Part shown: positions 45,328 through 54,573 of the stretch, in pieces
How the letters are laid out: each line of letters opens with the position of its first letter
Numbering within the stretch: position 1 is the stretch's first letter
Assembly (NCBI RefSeq): GCF_001908275.1
Contig: NZ_CP018620.1
Location: forward strand, 1,798,001-1,862,000
From: Paenibacillus xylanexedens
Lineage (GTDB): Bacteria > Bacillota > Bacilli > Paenibacillales > Paenibacillaceae
DNA length: 64,000 bases
Reading direction: 5' to 3'
The notes under the pieces: generated by a model
Databases searched by the model: none
What the model was told of the DNA's origin: nothing
The model's input: the letters and a program-made list of their open reading frames with translations, nothing else
Position numbers and translations under genes: made by a program

Positions 45328-48300
45328 GTGAAAAAATCCGGTGCAGTAATAAACAAAAGCGAACTGATTGATCGAATATTAAGTCAGATGAATGTGACCA
45401 ATACAGTACAGCGCACTTCTCGCGACATCAATCGCTTTCCGCTGTCTTTTGCTCAGAAGAGATTGTGGCTTCAGCAACAGATTGAGCCGGGAAGTACGGC
45501 ATACAACATGGTTTTTGCCAATGAGATTAGAGGAGAGTTCGATGAGTCGGCATTTGAGCAAGCCATCGGACTGATGGTGGACAGGCAAGAGTTACTGCAG
45601 ATTCGGATTGATTCCGAAGAGGGTGTACCTTATCAGTATATTTTGAAAGAACAACCGGATTATCAATGGGTTGATCTATCGATGTATCCGGAAGATCAGG
45701 CCGAAAGTCAGATTGTCGATGGAATCAAAAGGGCCGATGGCCCTTTTGATTTTACTCGGGACAGACTGTGCAGATTCAAATTATTTAAGCTGAACGATCA
45801 ACGCCACATTTTTGTTCTGATGATGCATCATATCATCTCGGATGGTCAGTCGATCGAGGTCATACGAAGAGACCTGTTATCTTATTATGAACATTTCCGA
45901 GGAGTGGGCCCATTGCCGGCATATAACCCATCCGCGACCCAATATATAGATTACGCAGTATGGCAGAATCAATTACTGGGAAGTAACGAGTTTGCTAATC
46001 AGAAGAGGTACTGGCTCGATCAACTGAAGGGACACTCCTACACGCTCACTTTGCCATATGATCATGAGCGTCCGCAGAAACGGAGTGAAGAGGGGATTTC
46101 CGTATACTTCACGATTCCGGCACCTCTTACCAGCAAATTAAGAGAGATTTCGGAGAAATATCATTCCACGCTATTTATGGTGATGTATACCTGTTTTGCG
46201 ATTTTGTTACGCAAGTATTCGGGTGAAACGGATCTGATGATCGGTACGCCTGTCTCCAATCGGCCACAGTCCGATTTGGAGAAGATTGTTGGTTTCTTTG
46301 TTAATACACTGGTACTGAGAAGCCGTATCAATGATCAGGAATCATTTCTGAAACACTTGGACGCTTCCAAAAATACGATCCTTGATGCATTTGACCATCA
46401 GGATGTACCGATTGATCTGTTGTTCGATGATCTGGTCCAATCCAGAAATACGGGATATTCGCCATTGTTTCAGGTCATGTTCAGTCTGGCGAAGGCGGGA
46501 GATTTCGAACAAACAGAACAACAGGCTGTGTTCAGGGAGATCAAGCTGAAGCAGACCAATACATCCAAATTCGACATGTCACTGGATTTGACGGAAGATC
46601 GGGATGTGATTAAGGGTACGTTTGAATGTAGTCGGGATCTGTTCCACGTGAGTACGATCGAACGCTGGGCCAGTAATTTTATAGCGTTGCTTGAACATAT
46701 TGTGGATCATCCAGGGAAGCCAATCGCAGGGGTTGGAGCCGTTAGTGATGAAGAACGACAGAAAGTTCTATATGAATGGAACGATACCGTAATGGATTAC
46801 CCTGATCATATCTGTGTACATCACCTGTTCGAAGCATCCGTATCCCAAGCCCCGGATCAAGTGGCTGTGGTGTATGGGGGAGAACAATTATCTTATCGCG
46901 ATCTGGACCGCCAAGCGAATCAATTGGCTCATCTTCTGATCGAAAAGGGAATTGGACCTGACAAGGCGGTAGCCATTGGCATAGAACGTTCGCTGCATTT
47001 GCCCATTGCCCTTCTTGCCGTGTTAAAAGCAGGAGGAGCTATCGTGCCTCTGGATCTGGATGCACCTGTGGAGCGAAATCGTCACATGTTAACAGATTCG
47101 GGAGCGTCTATCTGTCTCATCAATACAAATACGTTGCCGATCCCGGATGATGTTGCCCTTCTGATCGACGTATCTCAACCTGAAATATATATGGACAAGC
47201 CGATTACAGTTCCACAGTCACAAGTGGGGCCTGATCATTTGGTAGCTATTTATTATACTTCAGGCACTACAGGGAAACCGAAAGGGGTATCTGTACGGCA
47301 CCAGGGGTGGGTGAACCGTATCTGCTGGATGCAGCATCAATTCAAGCTGGAATCCCATGAAACAGTACTTCAGAAAACAACTCTGACCTTTGATGATGTC
47401 GGTCTTGAATACTTCTGGACATGGATGGCAAAGGCAAGGGTTGCACTGTTGGAGCCAGGATTTCATCGTGATCCGTATGCGATCATTCAAGCTTTGAAGC
47501 AATATGAAGTTGCCATCGTCTTTTTTGTTCCAAGTATGTTGAAGATGATTTTGGAGCGAATTGATGGGGCGGATCTGGAACAGTTAGCGTCATTACGGGA
47601 AGTATTCTCAAGTGGAGAGGCATTGAAGCCCGAGATGGTTGCAGCGTTTCACAACCATCTTCCCGAGCGTAATCTGCATAACAGTTACGGGGTAACCGAG
47701 GTTTCCATTGATTCGACCATTCATATGAATGTGCAATTAGAAGGTCGCCGTGCTCGAAGAAATATATCCATAGGACGGCCAATCGGGAACAATTTCATCT
47801 ACGTGCTGGATGAAATGCAGAATCCGGTGCCCATCGGCGTTCATGGTCACTTGTATATTGGTGGAGTTGGGCTGGCGAGGGGGTACTATGGAGATCCTTT
47901 AAAGACCGAACAGGCTTTCTTCGCGAACCCGTTTACGGATGGAAGGATATACAGGACGGGCGACATTGCATATTACGACGCCACTGGCAAGTTATACATT
48001 GTCGGTCGAATAGACAACCAAATGAAGATCAGAGGCATGCGTGTAGAATTGGGGGAAATCACGGATGTAATCTCCAGACACGCTGATATTCAGGAGTGTG
48101 CGATGCTGGCTGAGAGATGGGGAGAGGATGAAGAACTGTCACTGAGTGCTTATATTCAGCTGGCTCCATCTTCTGAGGTTCTCAGTACGGACCTTCGCAA
48201 CTTCTGCCGAACCCTGCTGCCAAGTCACATGATTCCCTCACGTTTCATTACGATTGATCGTATTCCTCTGAACAGTAACGGTAAGTTGGATAAGGCAGCG

Positions 48301-49353
48301 CTGAAGCAGCTGGACTGTGGCACATTGAAGGATTATATCGCTGCTCCGCAGGATGAGCTGGAAGAAAAGGTCATGCAGATCTTTATGGATATCCTTGGTG
48401 TGGACACGATCCATCTTCATGAAAGCTTTTTCGATCAGGGGGGACATTCGATCAAAGCCGTCCGTTTAATGGATGTTCTGAACAGAACATTTCATACCGA
48501 GCTATCCGTGATCACCTTGTTTGATTACTCCACCGTGACCGAGATTGCAGATATCATTCGAGAGGGGAACCTTCCTCAAGATCAATCAATTGTTGTGTTG
48601 AAAGAAGGTGGTCGTGTTGATGACTCTCCACTGTTTCTCCTTCCGACGGGTGGCGGCAACCTGATCAATTATTATGAGTTGGTTAGCCAACTGGAAGGCC
48701 TGAATATATACGGATTTGTGCCAAAAGGATATGAAAACGACGAAGAACCGCTCTATACCGTCCAGGAACTGGCTCAGTATTATTATGGTGTTCTTACGCA
48801 ATTGAATCCGCTAGGCCCGTACCGATTGCTGGGTTGGTCCTTTGGTGGCAATGTGGCATTTGAAATGGCACGAATCATTGAAGATGCGGGACAACAGCTG
48901 GAGTGGCTGATTATTCTGGATGCACCTGCCCGAAACCATAAGCGGGATGTTCGTCCTATAAACAAGATGGAGGCTCTTGCCGAATTAGCAAACAACAACG
49001 GATATGAGTTCAAGCGCAATGCAGACTATGAGGACCAGTTAAAAGAAGCCATGAATCACTTCCCAGGTGAAAACACGCTTAGACATCTCAAAGTGCGTCT
49101 GGCCAATGAAGTGGCTTTTGATAACTACTACTCAGCAGAACCGATTCAGTCCGACATCCATCTGTTGTACGCAACCGCTCAGGATGAACGAAGTCCAGTG
49201 CCGTTAACGGATGCACAGTCGTGGCATGCCAAGACGACCGGTACATGCACTTCAACTCCTATTCCAGGTCATCATGAGAATCTGATCGACTACAATCATG
49301 CTGTGAATGTGGCTCAATATGTGAATCAAATGGTGAAGGGATGGATCAGATGA
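45328..49353 (+). CDS. Nonribosomal peptide synthetase, C-A-PCP-TE (termination)
   Basis: 1341 aa, GTG start directly after the preceding stop, behind GCGGAGGG. C: intact HHIISDG near residue 167. A: YYTSGTTGKPKG near 644. The pocket reads D-D-L-F-F-S-S-I-D-K, which matches no code I know; the A5 motif is also altered (NSYGVTE rather than YGPTE). The last five positions equal those of published Dab codes (DVGEISSIDK), the first part does not. PCP: GGHSI, Ser near 1040. TE: GWSFGG with Ser near 1170 and His in GHHENL near 1314; type I thioesterase for hydrolysis or cyclisation. Its stop overlaps the start of the decayed aminotransferase. Confidence 0.92.
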   Translation: MKKSGAVINKSELIDRILSQMNVTNTVQRTSRDINRFPLSFAQKRLWLQQQIEPGSTAYNMVFANEIRGEFDESAFEQAIGLMVDRQELLQIRIDSEEGVPYQYILKEQPDYQWVDLSMYPEDQAESQIVDGIKRADGPFDFTRDRLCRFKLFKLNDQRHIFVLMMHHIISDGQSIEVIRRDLLSYYEHFRGVGPLPAYNPSATQYIDYAVWQNQLLGSNEFANQKRYWLDQLKGHSYTLTLPYDHERPQKRSEEGISVYFTIPAPLTSKLREISEKYHSTLFMVMYTCFAILLRKYSGETDLMIGTPVSNRPQSDLEKIVGFFVNTLVLRSRINDQESFLKHLDASKNTILDAFDHQDVPIDLLFDDLVQSRNTGYSPLFQVMFSLAKAGDFEQTEQQAVFREIKLKQTNTSKFDMSLDLTEDRDVIKGTFECSRDLFHVSTIERWASNFIALLEHIVDHPGKPIAGVGAVSDEERQKVLYEWNDTVMDYPDHICVHHLFEASVSQAPDQVAVVYGGEQLSYRDLDRQANQLAHLLIEKGIGPDKAVAIGIERSLHLPIALLAVLKAGGAIVPLDLDAPVERNRHMLTDSGASICLINTNTLPIPDDVALLIDVSQPEIYMDKPITVPQSQVGPDHLVAIYYTSGTTGKPKGVSVRHQGWVNRICWMQHQFKLESHETVLQKTTLTFDDVGLEYFWTWMAKARVALLEPGFHRDPYAIIQALKQYEVAIVFFVPSMLKMILERIDGADLEQLASLREVFSSGEALKPEMVAAFHNHLPERNLHNSYGVTEVSIDSTIHMNVQLEGRRARRNISIGRPIGNNFIYVLDEMQNPVPIGVHGHLYIGGVGLARGYYGDPLKTEQAFFANPFTDGRIYRTGDIAYYDATGKLYIVGRIDNQMKIRGMRVELGEITDVISRHADIQECAMLAERWGEDEELSLSAYIQLAPSSEVLSTDLRNFCRTLLPSHMIPSRFITIDRIPLNSNGKLDKAALKQLDCGTLKDYIAAPQDELEEKVMQIFMDILGVDTIHLHESFFDQGGHSIKAVRLMDVLNRTFHTELSVITLFDYSTVTEIADIIREGNLPQDQSIVVLKEGGRVDDSPLFLLPTGGGNLINYYELVSQLEGLNIYGFVPKGYENDEEPLYTVQELAQYYYGVLTQLNPLGPYRLLGWSFGGNVAFEMARIIEDAGQQLEWLIILDAPARNHKRDVRPINKMEALAELANNNGYEFKRNADYEDQLKEAMNHFPGENTLRHLKVRLANEVAFDNYYSAEPIQSDIHLLYATAQDERSPVPLTDAQSWHAKTTGTCTSTPIPGHHENLIDYNHAVNVAQYVNQMVKGWIR

Positions 49354-49731
49354 CTTTTGAAACGATGGAATCCAATGTGAGAAGTTATTGCAGACATTTC
49401 CCGGCCGTATCTGATAAAGCCAAAGATGACCAACTCTATATGGAGTGAGGAAATATTGAAGCAGTACCCCAACATTGATATTCGGGGAATTGGTCTGATC
49501 TGGGGGCTGGATTTCTCCAAATTCGAACCGGATATTGCCGCAGAGGTACAGAAGGCTTGCTATGAGCGTGGACTTATTGTATAGCGAGTAGGCAGACACG
49601 ATAGCGTGGTTAAGGTCATGCCTCCATTGAACATCTCCAATCACAATCTGCGAAGAGGAATCGATATCCTCAGGGAAAGCATTGCTTCGGTGTTGACGTT
49701 GCAAGAGGAGAAAGTTGTGCAAAAGATTTAA
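49350..49731 (+). pseudogene. Decayed diaminobutyrate--2-oxoglutarate aminotransferase
   Basis: ATG 49350 overlaps the NRPS stop (ATGA). It opens with MTFETMESNVRSYCRHFP, the characteristic N-terminus of EctB/Dat class III aminotransferases, but stops at 49448. From 49447, in another frame, the conserved C-terminus appears (IRGIGLIWGLDFS…CYERGLIV…VVKVMPPLNIS…LRRGIDILRESI), interrupted by TAG at 49582 where Glu is expected. Some 300 central residues, including the PLP lysine, are deleted. Such an enzyme makes 2,4-diaminobutyrate, so the ancestral cluster probably used Dab. The flank 49732-49878 has no gene I recognise. Confidence 0.8.
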
Positions 49732-49878
49732 CTTTGGATGCATCTTCCTGCTTCATATGGAAGAGAACATCAGATTGAACCAAGCGGAGCATTAATGACT
49801 TCGCTTGTCTTCATTCTTCAGAGCAGCATGAAAGAGATGTGGAATGAGATTTAGGTTCGACGTAAGCGGAGGTGGGCC

Positions 49879-51222
49879 ATGGAGATTTTCAAAAACAAGA
49901 ACTTCAGTTTGATGTTTTTTGGCAGAATCTTGACCAACATCGGAGATAGCTTATATGCGGTATCCGCCATGTGGCTGGTCTACAATCTGGGAGGATCCTC
50001 ATTTTATACAGGACTCGCAGGTTTTTTGTCCATTTTGCCGAAAATTATTCAACTGTTATCCGGACCAATGATAGATCGGATCCCGATTCGAGGGATTCTG
50101 GTATATAGTCAGTTAATTCAGGCCGTATTGTTATTAATTGTCCCTATTGCTGCGTACTATGACTTTCTGAGTGTAGGCCTGGTACTGGTGATCACCCCTA
50201 TTCTGAACATATGTAATACTTGGGTGTACCCTGTTCAGATGTCAGCTCTGCCAAGAGTATTGGAGAAACACCAACTCACGCAGGGCAATTCCTTGTTCTC
50301 CATCGCTTATCAGGGGATTGATGTGGCTTGTAATGCCATCTCCGGGATCCTCATTGTTGCGCTTGGTGCGGTATCTTTGTATTTTTGGAATGCCATCGGT
50401 TTCTTCATAGGTGCGTTATTATTCTCCCAATTGCGGATCGCTCCTTATATCATGGAATCGAAAATGAAGAAGGAACAGGATACATATGATGAGACTACTG
50501 AACAGGTGAATGGGAGTACACCGTCAGGAATGCGTTTGTTTTTTAGGAATTACACGGATGATTTAGTGAGTGGAATCAGGCTGCTTACACGGACGGCATT
50601 GGCCAAATTACTCTTTGGCATTATGGTTATAAATGCTGCGGGAGGAGCAACTTTTAGTGTACTTCCCATATATAGTGATGAGATCGGTGGAGCCGATATC
50701 TACGGGTTGATGCTGATGGCACAGGCGCTCGGCAGCGTCATTGGTGCAACATGTGCACCGTATCTTAGGCTGGAAAATGTACGTTTGGGTCTGTTGTATT
50801 CTGTGGCGTACATCATATCAGGAATTGCCTGGATCGGGTGCATATTTACCCCATGGAGTTGGCTAAGCATTCTGGTATACGGACTGGCTTGGGTTCCGGG
50901 CGGAGCCGTTAACGTTATCATCAATACCGTTGTGCAGAAGGGGGTGCCGCAGCAGTATTTGGGTTTGGTTTTCTCCGCGACGATGGCTTTAAGCGGCATA
51001 GCTATGCCAATAGGCAGCTTGATCGGCGGTACGTTGGGAGTCTGGCTACAGAGTTCTACAGTCATTACCTTATGTGGAATTACCGTTGTTTTGGTAGGTG
51101 TATACTGGATGTTCGATCGCGTATCCCGCAACCTCCCCAAGACGGAGCAACTGGATGAAGGATATTTCAATTTCACATCACGTGGCGGCACGGCTCGCTC
51201 GAATACCGAAATGGGGGCTTAA
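49879..51222 (+). CDS. MFS transporter, probable exporter of the NRPS product
   Basis: 447 aa with about 12 hydrophobic segments, start ATG 49879 behind GGAGGTGGG. The N-terminus (NFSLMFFGRILTNIGDSLYAVSAMWLVYN) and loop pattern are those of MFS_3/EntS-type drug and siderophore exporters. A long charged loop (about residues 195-235) separates the two six-helix halves, and the C-terminal tail is hydrophilic. It is the last gene in the NRPS direction, so export and self-protection are the likely roles. Confidence 0.88.
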   Translation: MEIFKNKNFSLMFFGRILTNIGDSLYAVSAMWLVYNLGGSSFYTGLAGFLSILPKIIQLLSGPMIDRIPIRGILVYSQLIQAVLLLIVPIAAYYDFLSVGLVLVITPILNICNTWVYPVQMSALPRVLEKHQLTQGNSLFSIAYQGIDVACNAISGILIVALGAVSLYFWNAIGFFIGALLFSQLRIAPYIMESKMKKEQDTYDETTEQVNGSTPSGMRLFFRNYTDDLVSGIRLLTRTALAKLLFGIMVINAAGGATFSVLPIYSDEIGGADIYGLMLMAQALGSVIGATCAPYLRLENVRLGLLYSVAYIISGIAWIGCIFTPWSWLSILVYGLAWVPGGAVNVIINTVVQKGVPQQYLGLVFSATMALSGIAMPIGSLIGGTLGVWLQSSTVITLCGITVVLVGVYWMFDRVSRNLPKTEQLDEGYFNFTSRGGTARSNTEMGA

Positions 51223-51282
51223 CGCTGAAATAGCATAATGAGCCCGTCGTTTATCTCTAAATTTCATGTGTAAAAATATTTA

Positions 51283-51352
51283 AAAAGGCACCTCCAGAAA
51301 GGGCATGAGGATAACGAATGGTTATCCCGTGCCTGTTCCATGAGGTGTCCTA
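51283..51352. repeat. Nested hairpin structure downstream of the exporter
   Basis: Within the 312-base gap 51223-51534, an outer AGGCACCTC/GAGGTGTCCT pairing encloses an inner stem GGGCATGAGGATAAC / GTTATCCCGTGCC (imperfect). No T run follows the outer arm. A second dyad, TTAAACGC (51369-51376)/GCGTTTAA (51432-51439), lies to the right. The structure may end the NRPS operon or be a small repeat element. No gene is seen in the gap. Confidence 0.5.
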
Positions 51353-51534
51353 TTCAGGTTCATTTATGTTAAACGCTACCTGAGGTGGCATTGCAGGTTA
51401 ATTGTTGTTACTGGCGGAGCATGTGAAGGAGGGCGTTTAAATAAGCGAAATTGGTGATTCATTTGTGGAAAAAAAGAGCACAGGCCCCCCCTGATTCGGG
51501 AAAGCTTATGCCCTTCTACATATGTATCTACTTT

Positions 51535-51960
51535 TTAGTCAAGACTCAGGTCGAAATCAGGCTCACACATATAATCTAATGGGTACAGATCATCTCGTGC
51601 CGAGATTAATGCACGGAAATGCAGATCCCTGATACCGTACTCAGTTGCACTTTCATCTGAGCGATTGGAGACAAGTTCAGCTACCACAAAAGCGTCTTCT
51701 GCGAGGTTACATCTAAAAAGAACATTTTTCGGATGAATGACTTCCTCCAGGTAACTGTACGTCATCACGTGAAAGGTTTGTCCGCGCCAGTTTGTCATGA
51801 TCACTTTATAGGACTGCGTTCGCACCAGATCCAGATAACGTTCCAGCTGGAACGTATGCTCGAATTGCGTAATGTAACCTTTTTTATCTACATCAATCGT
51901 GAATTCGACATCATAGCTCACATGCATTTCATCTTTATAAGTTCCGTTCATAACCTTCAT
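51535..51960 (-). CDS. Hypothetical protein in immunity-like block
   Basis: 141 aa, start ATG 51960, 15 bases after the stop of the small upstream gene and without its own clear ribosome binding site, so probably translated by coupling. The first half alternates strands (SYDVEFTIDVDKKGYITQFEH, SYKVIMTNWRGQTFHVMTYS); the C-terminus is acidic (YPLDYMCEPDFDLSLD). No signal peptide or membrane segment. No family recognised. Size, acidity and neighbours recall immunity proteins of polymorphic toxins, but this is context only. Confidence 0.55.
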   Translation of the reverse strand: MKVMNGTYKDEMHVSYDVEFTIDVDKKGYITQFEHTFQLERYLDLVRTQSYKVIMTNWRGQTFHVMTYSYLEEVIHPKNVLFRCNLAEDAFVVAELVSNRSDESATEYGIRDLHFRALISARDDLYPLDYMCEPDFDLSLD

Positions 51961-51975
51961 GTTGTCAAAGTGTAA

Positions 51976-52137
51976 TCAGAATTCCGGATCTTCTACATAG
52001 GGAATGGTAATGAGTTCGGGGTCAACATATTCTGTGATCTTACTGTTACTGGAAGGTGGGGTGTAATACTTCGATGGCTGAAGATCAATCGATCCAATCA
52101 TGCTTCCTTGGAAACAGGGGCTGCAAGTTATTCGCAT
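51976..52137 (-). CDS. Small hypothetical protein (53 aa) with N-terminal CxxC
   Basis: From ATG 52137, six bases after AAAGGAG (an ATG at 52143 abuts the ribosome binding site). The peptide starts MRITCSPCFQGSMIG, with one CxxC, continues with a Pro/Ser/Tyr-rich middle (SKYYTPPSSNS) and ends acidic (IPYVEDPEF). It precedes the 141-aa gene on the same strand. Function not recognised; the strong ribosome binding site is the main support. Confidence 0.55.
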   Translation of the reverse strand: MRITCSPCFQGSMIGSIDLQPSKYYTPPSSNSKITEYVDPELITIPYVEDPEF

Positions 52138-52410
52138 AGTCATCTCCTTTAGATTTAATCAGTAGTTAGACGAACGAGTAACAATAAAGTTGCACCAGAA
52201 TAAGGAAATGAAGGACGGGAAGAACCCAGTATGTCTATCTCCCAACATCGAGCAGGAACGAATGGTAGGTAAGTATTATTTTAAGTCATGAATCGCACGT
52301 CTACTTCTGTTCCTGCTACTTTCATATGAACAGGAGCACCGGCGCTATTTTCAATCTACCTACTCTTTTGATACAGTAACTGTAGGACATATCGGAGGTA
52401 TATATCATAT

Positions 52411-53548
52411 ATGGAACAAGCACTTCAGATACTGATGCGAAATGTACGTGCAGAAGAGCACACCTTTTTTGTATATGCTGCATGAGGAGGCACGTTTCGA
52501 TCAGGAACTGTTCTGGCAATACGTGAACAGTATTATGGAACTGACTCGTCGTACTGCCAATCAGCCTTTGGATCGAGAACTTTCCAGTGCGGTCAGCTTT
52601 ACATATTCCAAAATCATGGAGTATCTGCAATGGCACCAGTTGGATCGTGATGTGTATGAGATTAAACAGTTTCCATATGTCTACGCACATCAGATTGTGA
52701 ATCTGCTAGGCAATGTAGTCAACGGCTTCTATAAAGGTATCGTAATAGATGAAGCCAGTTTCGATGAGGAGTTCCCCAATCCGGCTTTCACAGGCGAAAT
52801 GGCAGAAGAGCAACCAACCATTTTGCAATTAGGCTATTATAAACAACATACGAATGTACACGCCCTTGCCTTTCGAGAGGAAGATGGGACGTATCGAATT
52901 GTTTTGAATGAAGAAGAGGATCGGGATCTTGCAGATTCCAGGCTGAGTCGCGGAGAGGTAGAGGGAACGTATCTTTTTACGGCTCCGGATGCCAGCAGCG
53001 CCCACCAATGTTTTCATGAATGGGTCATGGAGAACCGTGCCCCATATCGCTCTCGGAGAGGAGTCCATCTAATGAATGTGAATGATAAGGTGATCGAACA
53101 GCAGTCTCTTACCTTTGTGGGCATCAAACGAACGTTCTCTTGTGTGGATGGTGAGAATTTAAGAGAAATTCCTAAGATGTGGCAGGATGCTTTGGCAGAC
53201 GGCATTGAGGAACGTTTAAACGGGTTCAATAACGGAGCTATTCCCGGTCTGGTGGGTATCTGTATAGATCAGCGAGAGCTGAAGGACAATCAAATGGAGT
53301 ATTGGATTGCTACCTCTTACTCAGGTGAAGTGCCTGAAGGTTTGGTGTCCATCGAACTTCCCGCGTCCCATTGGGTTGTATTTGAAGCGGATGAATTAAA
53401 GCCGGAGGCGATACAACGGTTGTGGCACCATATTATGACAGAGTGGTTTCCTTCCACTTCATATCAGCACGCAGGGATTCCGGAACTTGAAGTGTACAGA
53501 GGTCACGGCACACCTCCCCAAGTCTGGATACCTGTAAAATCTGTGTGA
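52411..53548 (+). pseudogene. GyrI-like effector-binding-domain protein with apparent N-terminal frameshift
   Basis: GGAGG at 52394-52398 precedes ATG 52411, whose frame (MEQALQILMRNVRAEEHTFF) meets TGA at 52485 just after a T6 run. The main ORF runs in the +1 frame to 53548, with its first ATG (52442) lacking a ribosome binding site. One extra T at 52468-52473 would explain both. The N-terminal 190 residues are unrecognised; the C-terminal 150 (LTFVGIKRTFSCVDG…GLVGICIDQ…YWIATSYSG…HWVVFEAD) form a GyrI/AraC-effector-binding domain that binds small molecules. If the gene simply starts at 52442 it is intact. It precedes the SUKH gene by 25 bases. Confidence 0.6.
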
Positions 53549-53573
53549 GCAAAATTGAATGAGGAGGCCTACG

Positions 53574-54023
53574 ATGTTATCCAATAAAGTGATTGATCAT
53601 TGCCAGGAGCAAGGCTGGTGGCATGAAGATATTCCAGCAGAATACGAAGAAGCGTTGCGGAAGCTTGAAATTGATCTTCAATCGGATTTCGCACAATTTT
53701 ATTTGCATGCAGAGGATGGACCGACTTTCTACAGCAGGCATCAGGAGTTGTATCAGATCTGCTGGTTTATGGAGAACACCGTATATATGGAAGACATGAA
53801 TGTAGCACAGCTTACACTGGGACTTCCCGAGGCGTATATTCCACTGGACAGTTTTGAAGGTGAGGGTGGATTTTTCTACAACCGTCAGACGGGAGAAGTG
53901 GTGCTGGTGGAACTGGGCGAATCGATTGAACGGTTTCTTAATGGCGAGAGTGAGCCGCAGTGGGCTGATTTCAATGCTTTTCTGGAGTGGTATTTCGTCC
54001 TGGAGGAGGAGACGGTGCAATGA
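53574..54023 (+). CDS. SMI1/KNR4 (SUKH) family protein, immunity-type
   Basis: 149 aa from ATG 53574 behind GAGGAGG. SUKH features: a helical N-terminus (EYEEALRKLEIDL), the GLPEAYIPLD strand-turn, then FEGEGGFFYNRQTGEVVLVE (equivalent of the conserved D/E-x-x-G-G and strand) and a final aromatic helix FNAFLEWYFVLEE. The family is dominated by immunity proteins of polymorphic toxin systems. The stop overlaps the next gene (ATGA). No toxin gene is adjacent, so it may be an orphan immunity gene. Confidence 0.7.
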   Translation: MLSNKVIDHCQEQGWWHEDIPAEYEEALRKLEIDLQSDFAQFYLHAEDGPTFYSRHQELYQICWFMENTVYMEDMNVAQLTLGLPEAYIPLDSFEGEGGFFYNRQTGEVVLVELGESIERFLNGESEPQWADFNAFLEWYFVLEEETVQ

Positions 54024-54460
54024 AAGATCTAACACTGGAACATGCCGAACTGGAGCGACAAATTGTTGAAACCGTAGAAGCCGGTAATGTGCTGGATGAG
54101 ACGCAGCAGCATGAACAAGCACTTATCTATTATGATCAGGCATGGGGCATGTTGCCCGAGCCGAAGATGGAATGGGAGATTGCGAGCTGGATCGCATCCT
54201 GTCATGCGAATGCACATATCGATCTGAAGCAGTATGGACTGGCGAAGCCGTGGGCTGAGATATCGTTAAATACGCGGAGTTCGGATAGAAATACGAGTCC
54301 GTTAATCGATCTCGGCATGATCTGCATGAGACTTGGACAGCATGACGAGGCGTATTCGTATTTGCATCAGGCGTATGAGTTCGGCAGAGAGCGTGCATTT
54401 CAGGGAACCCCCAGGGACGTGTTGAACTATTATAAGGAAGAGCGCGCCAAGCGAAAGTAG
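54020..54460 (+). CDS. TPR-like protein, possible immunity or partner protein
   Basis: 146 aa overlapping the SUKH stop by 4 bases, so translationally coupled. Two or three helical pairs with TPR character are visible: HEQALIYYDQAWGMLPEP, IASCHANAHIDLKQYGLAKPWAEISL, and LIDLGMICMRLGQHDEAYSYLHQAYEFG. There is no signal peptide. Small TPR proteins in tandem with SUKH proteins often sit in immunity clusters; a protein-protein interaction role is the safe reading. Confidence 0.65.
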   Translation: MKDLTLEHAELERQIVETVEAGNVLDETQQHEQALIYYDQAWGMLPEPKMEWEIASWIASCHANAHIDLKQYGLAKPWAEISLNTRSSDRNTSPLIDLGMICMRLGQHDEAYSYLHQAYEFGRERAFQGTPRDVLNYYKEERAKRK

Positions 54461-54484
54461 AGTGATTCCGACTATACCATGAAA

Positions 54485-54536
54485 CGAAAAGGGTACCCCG
54501 GTTTGGCCAAACATGACCACAGGAGTACCCTTTCGA
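54485..54536. terminator. Hairpin between the TPR-like gene and the convergent CBS gene
   Basis: GAAAAGGGTAC and GTACCCTTTC form the outer stem of a long hairpin with a GGTTTGGCC/GACC-type interior. T residues are few on either strand. Confidence 0.5.
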
Positions 54537-54573
54537 GTTGAATATTCGTTTATTACAGGATGTTCGACTTCAT

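Noticed and set aside
51369..51439. TTAAACGC/GCGTTTAA dyad as an integron attC site
   Set aside because: The arms do not fit the RYYYAAC…GTTRRRY core-site order and no integrase or cassette array is present.
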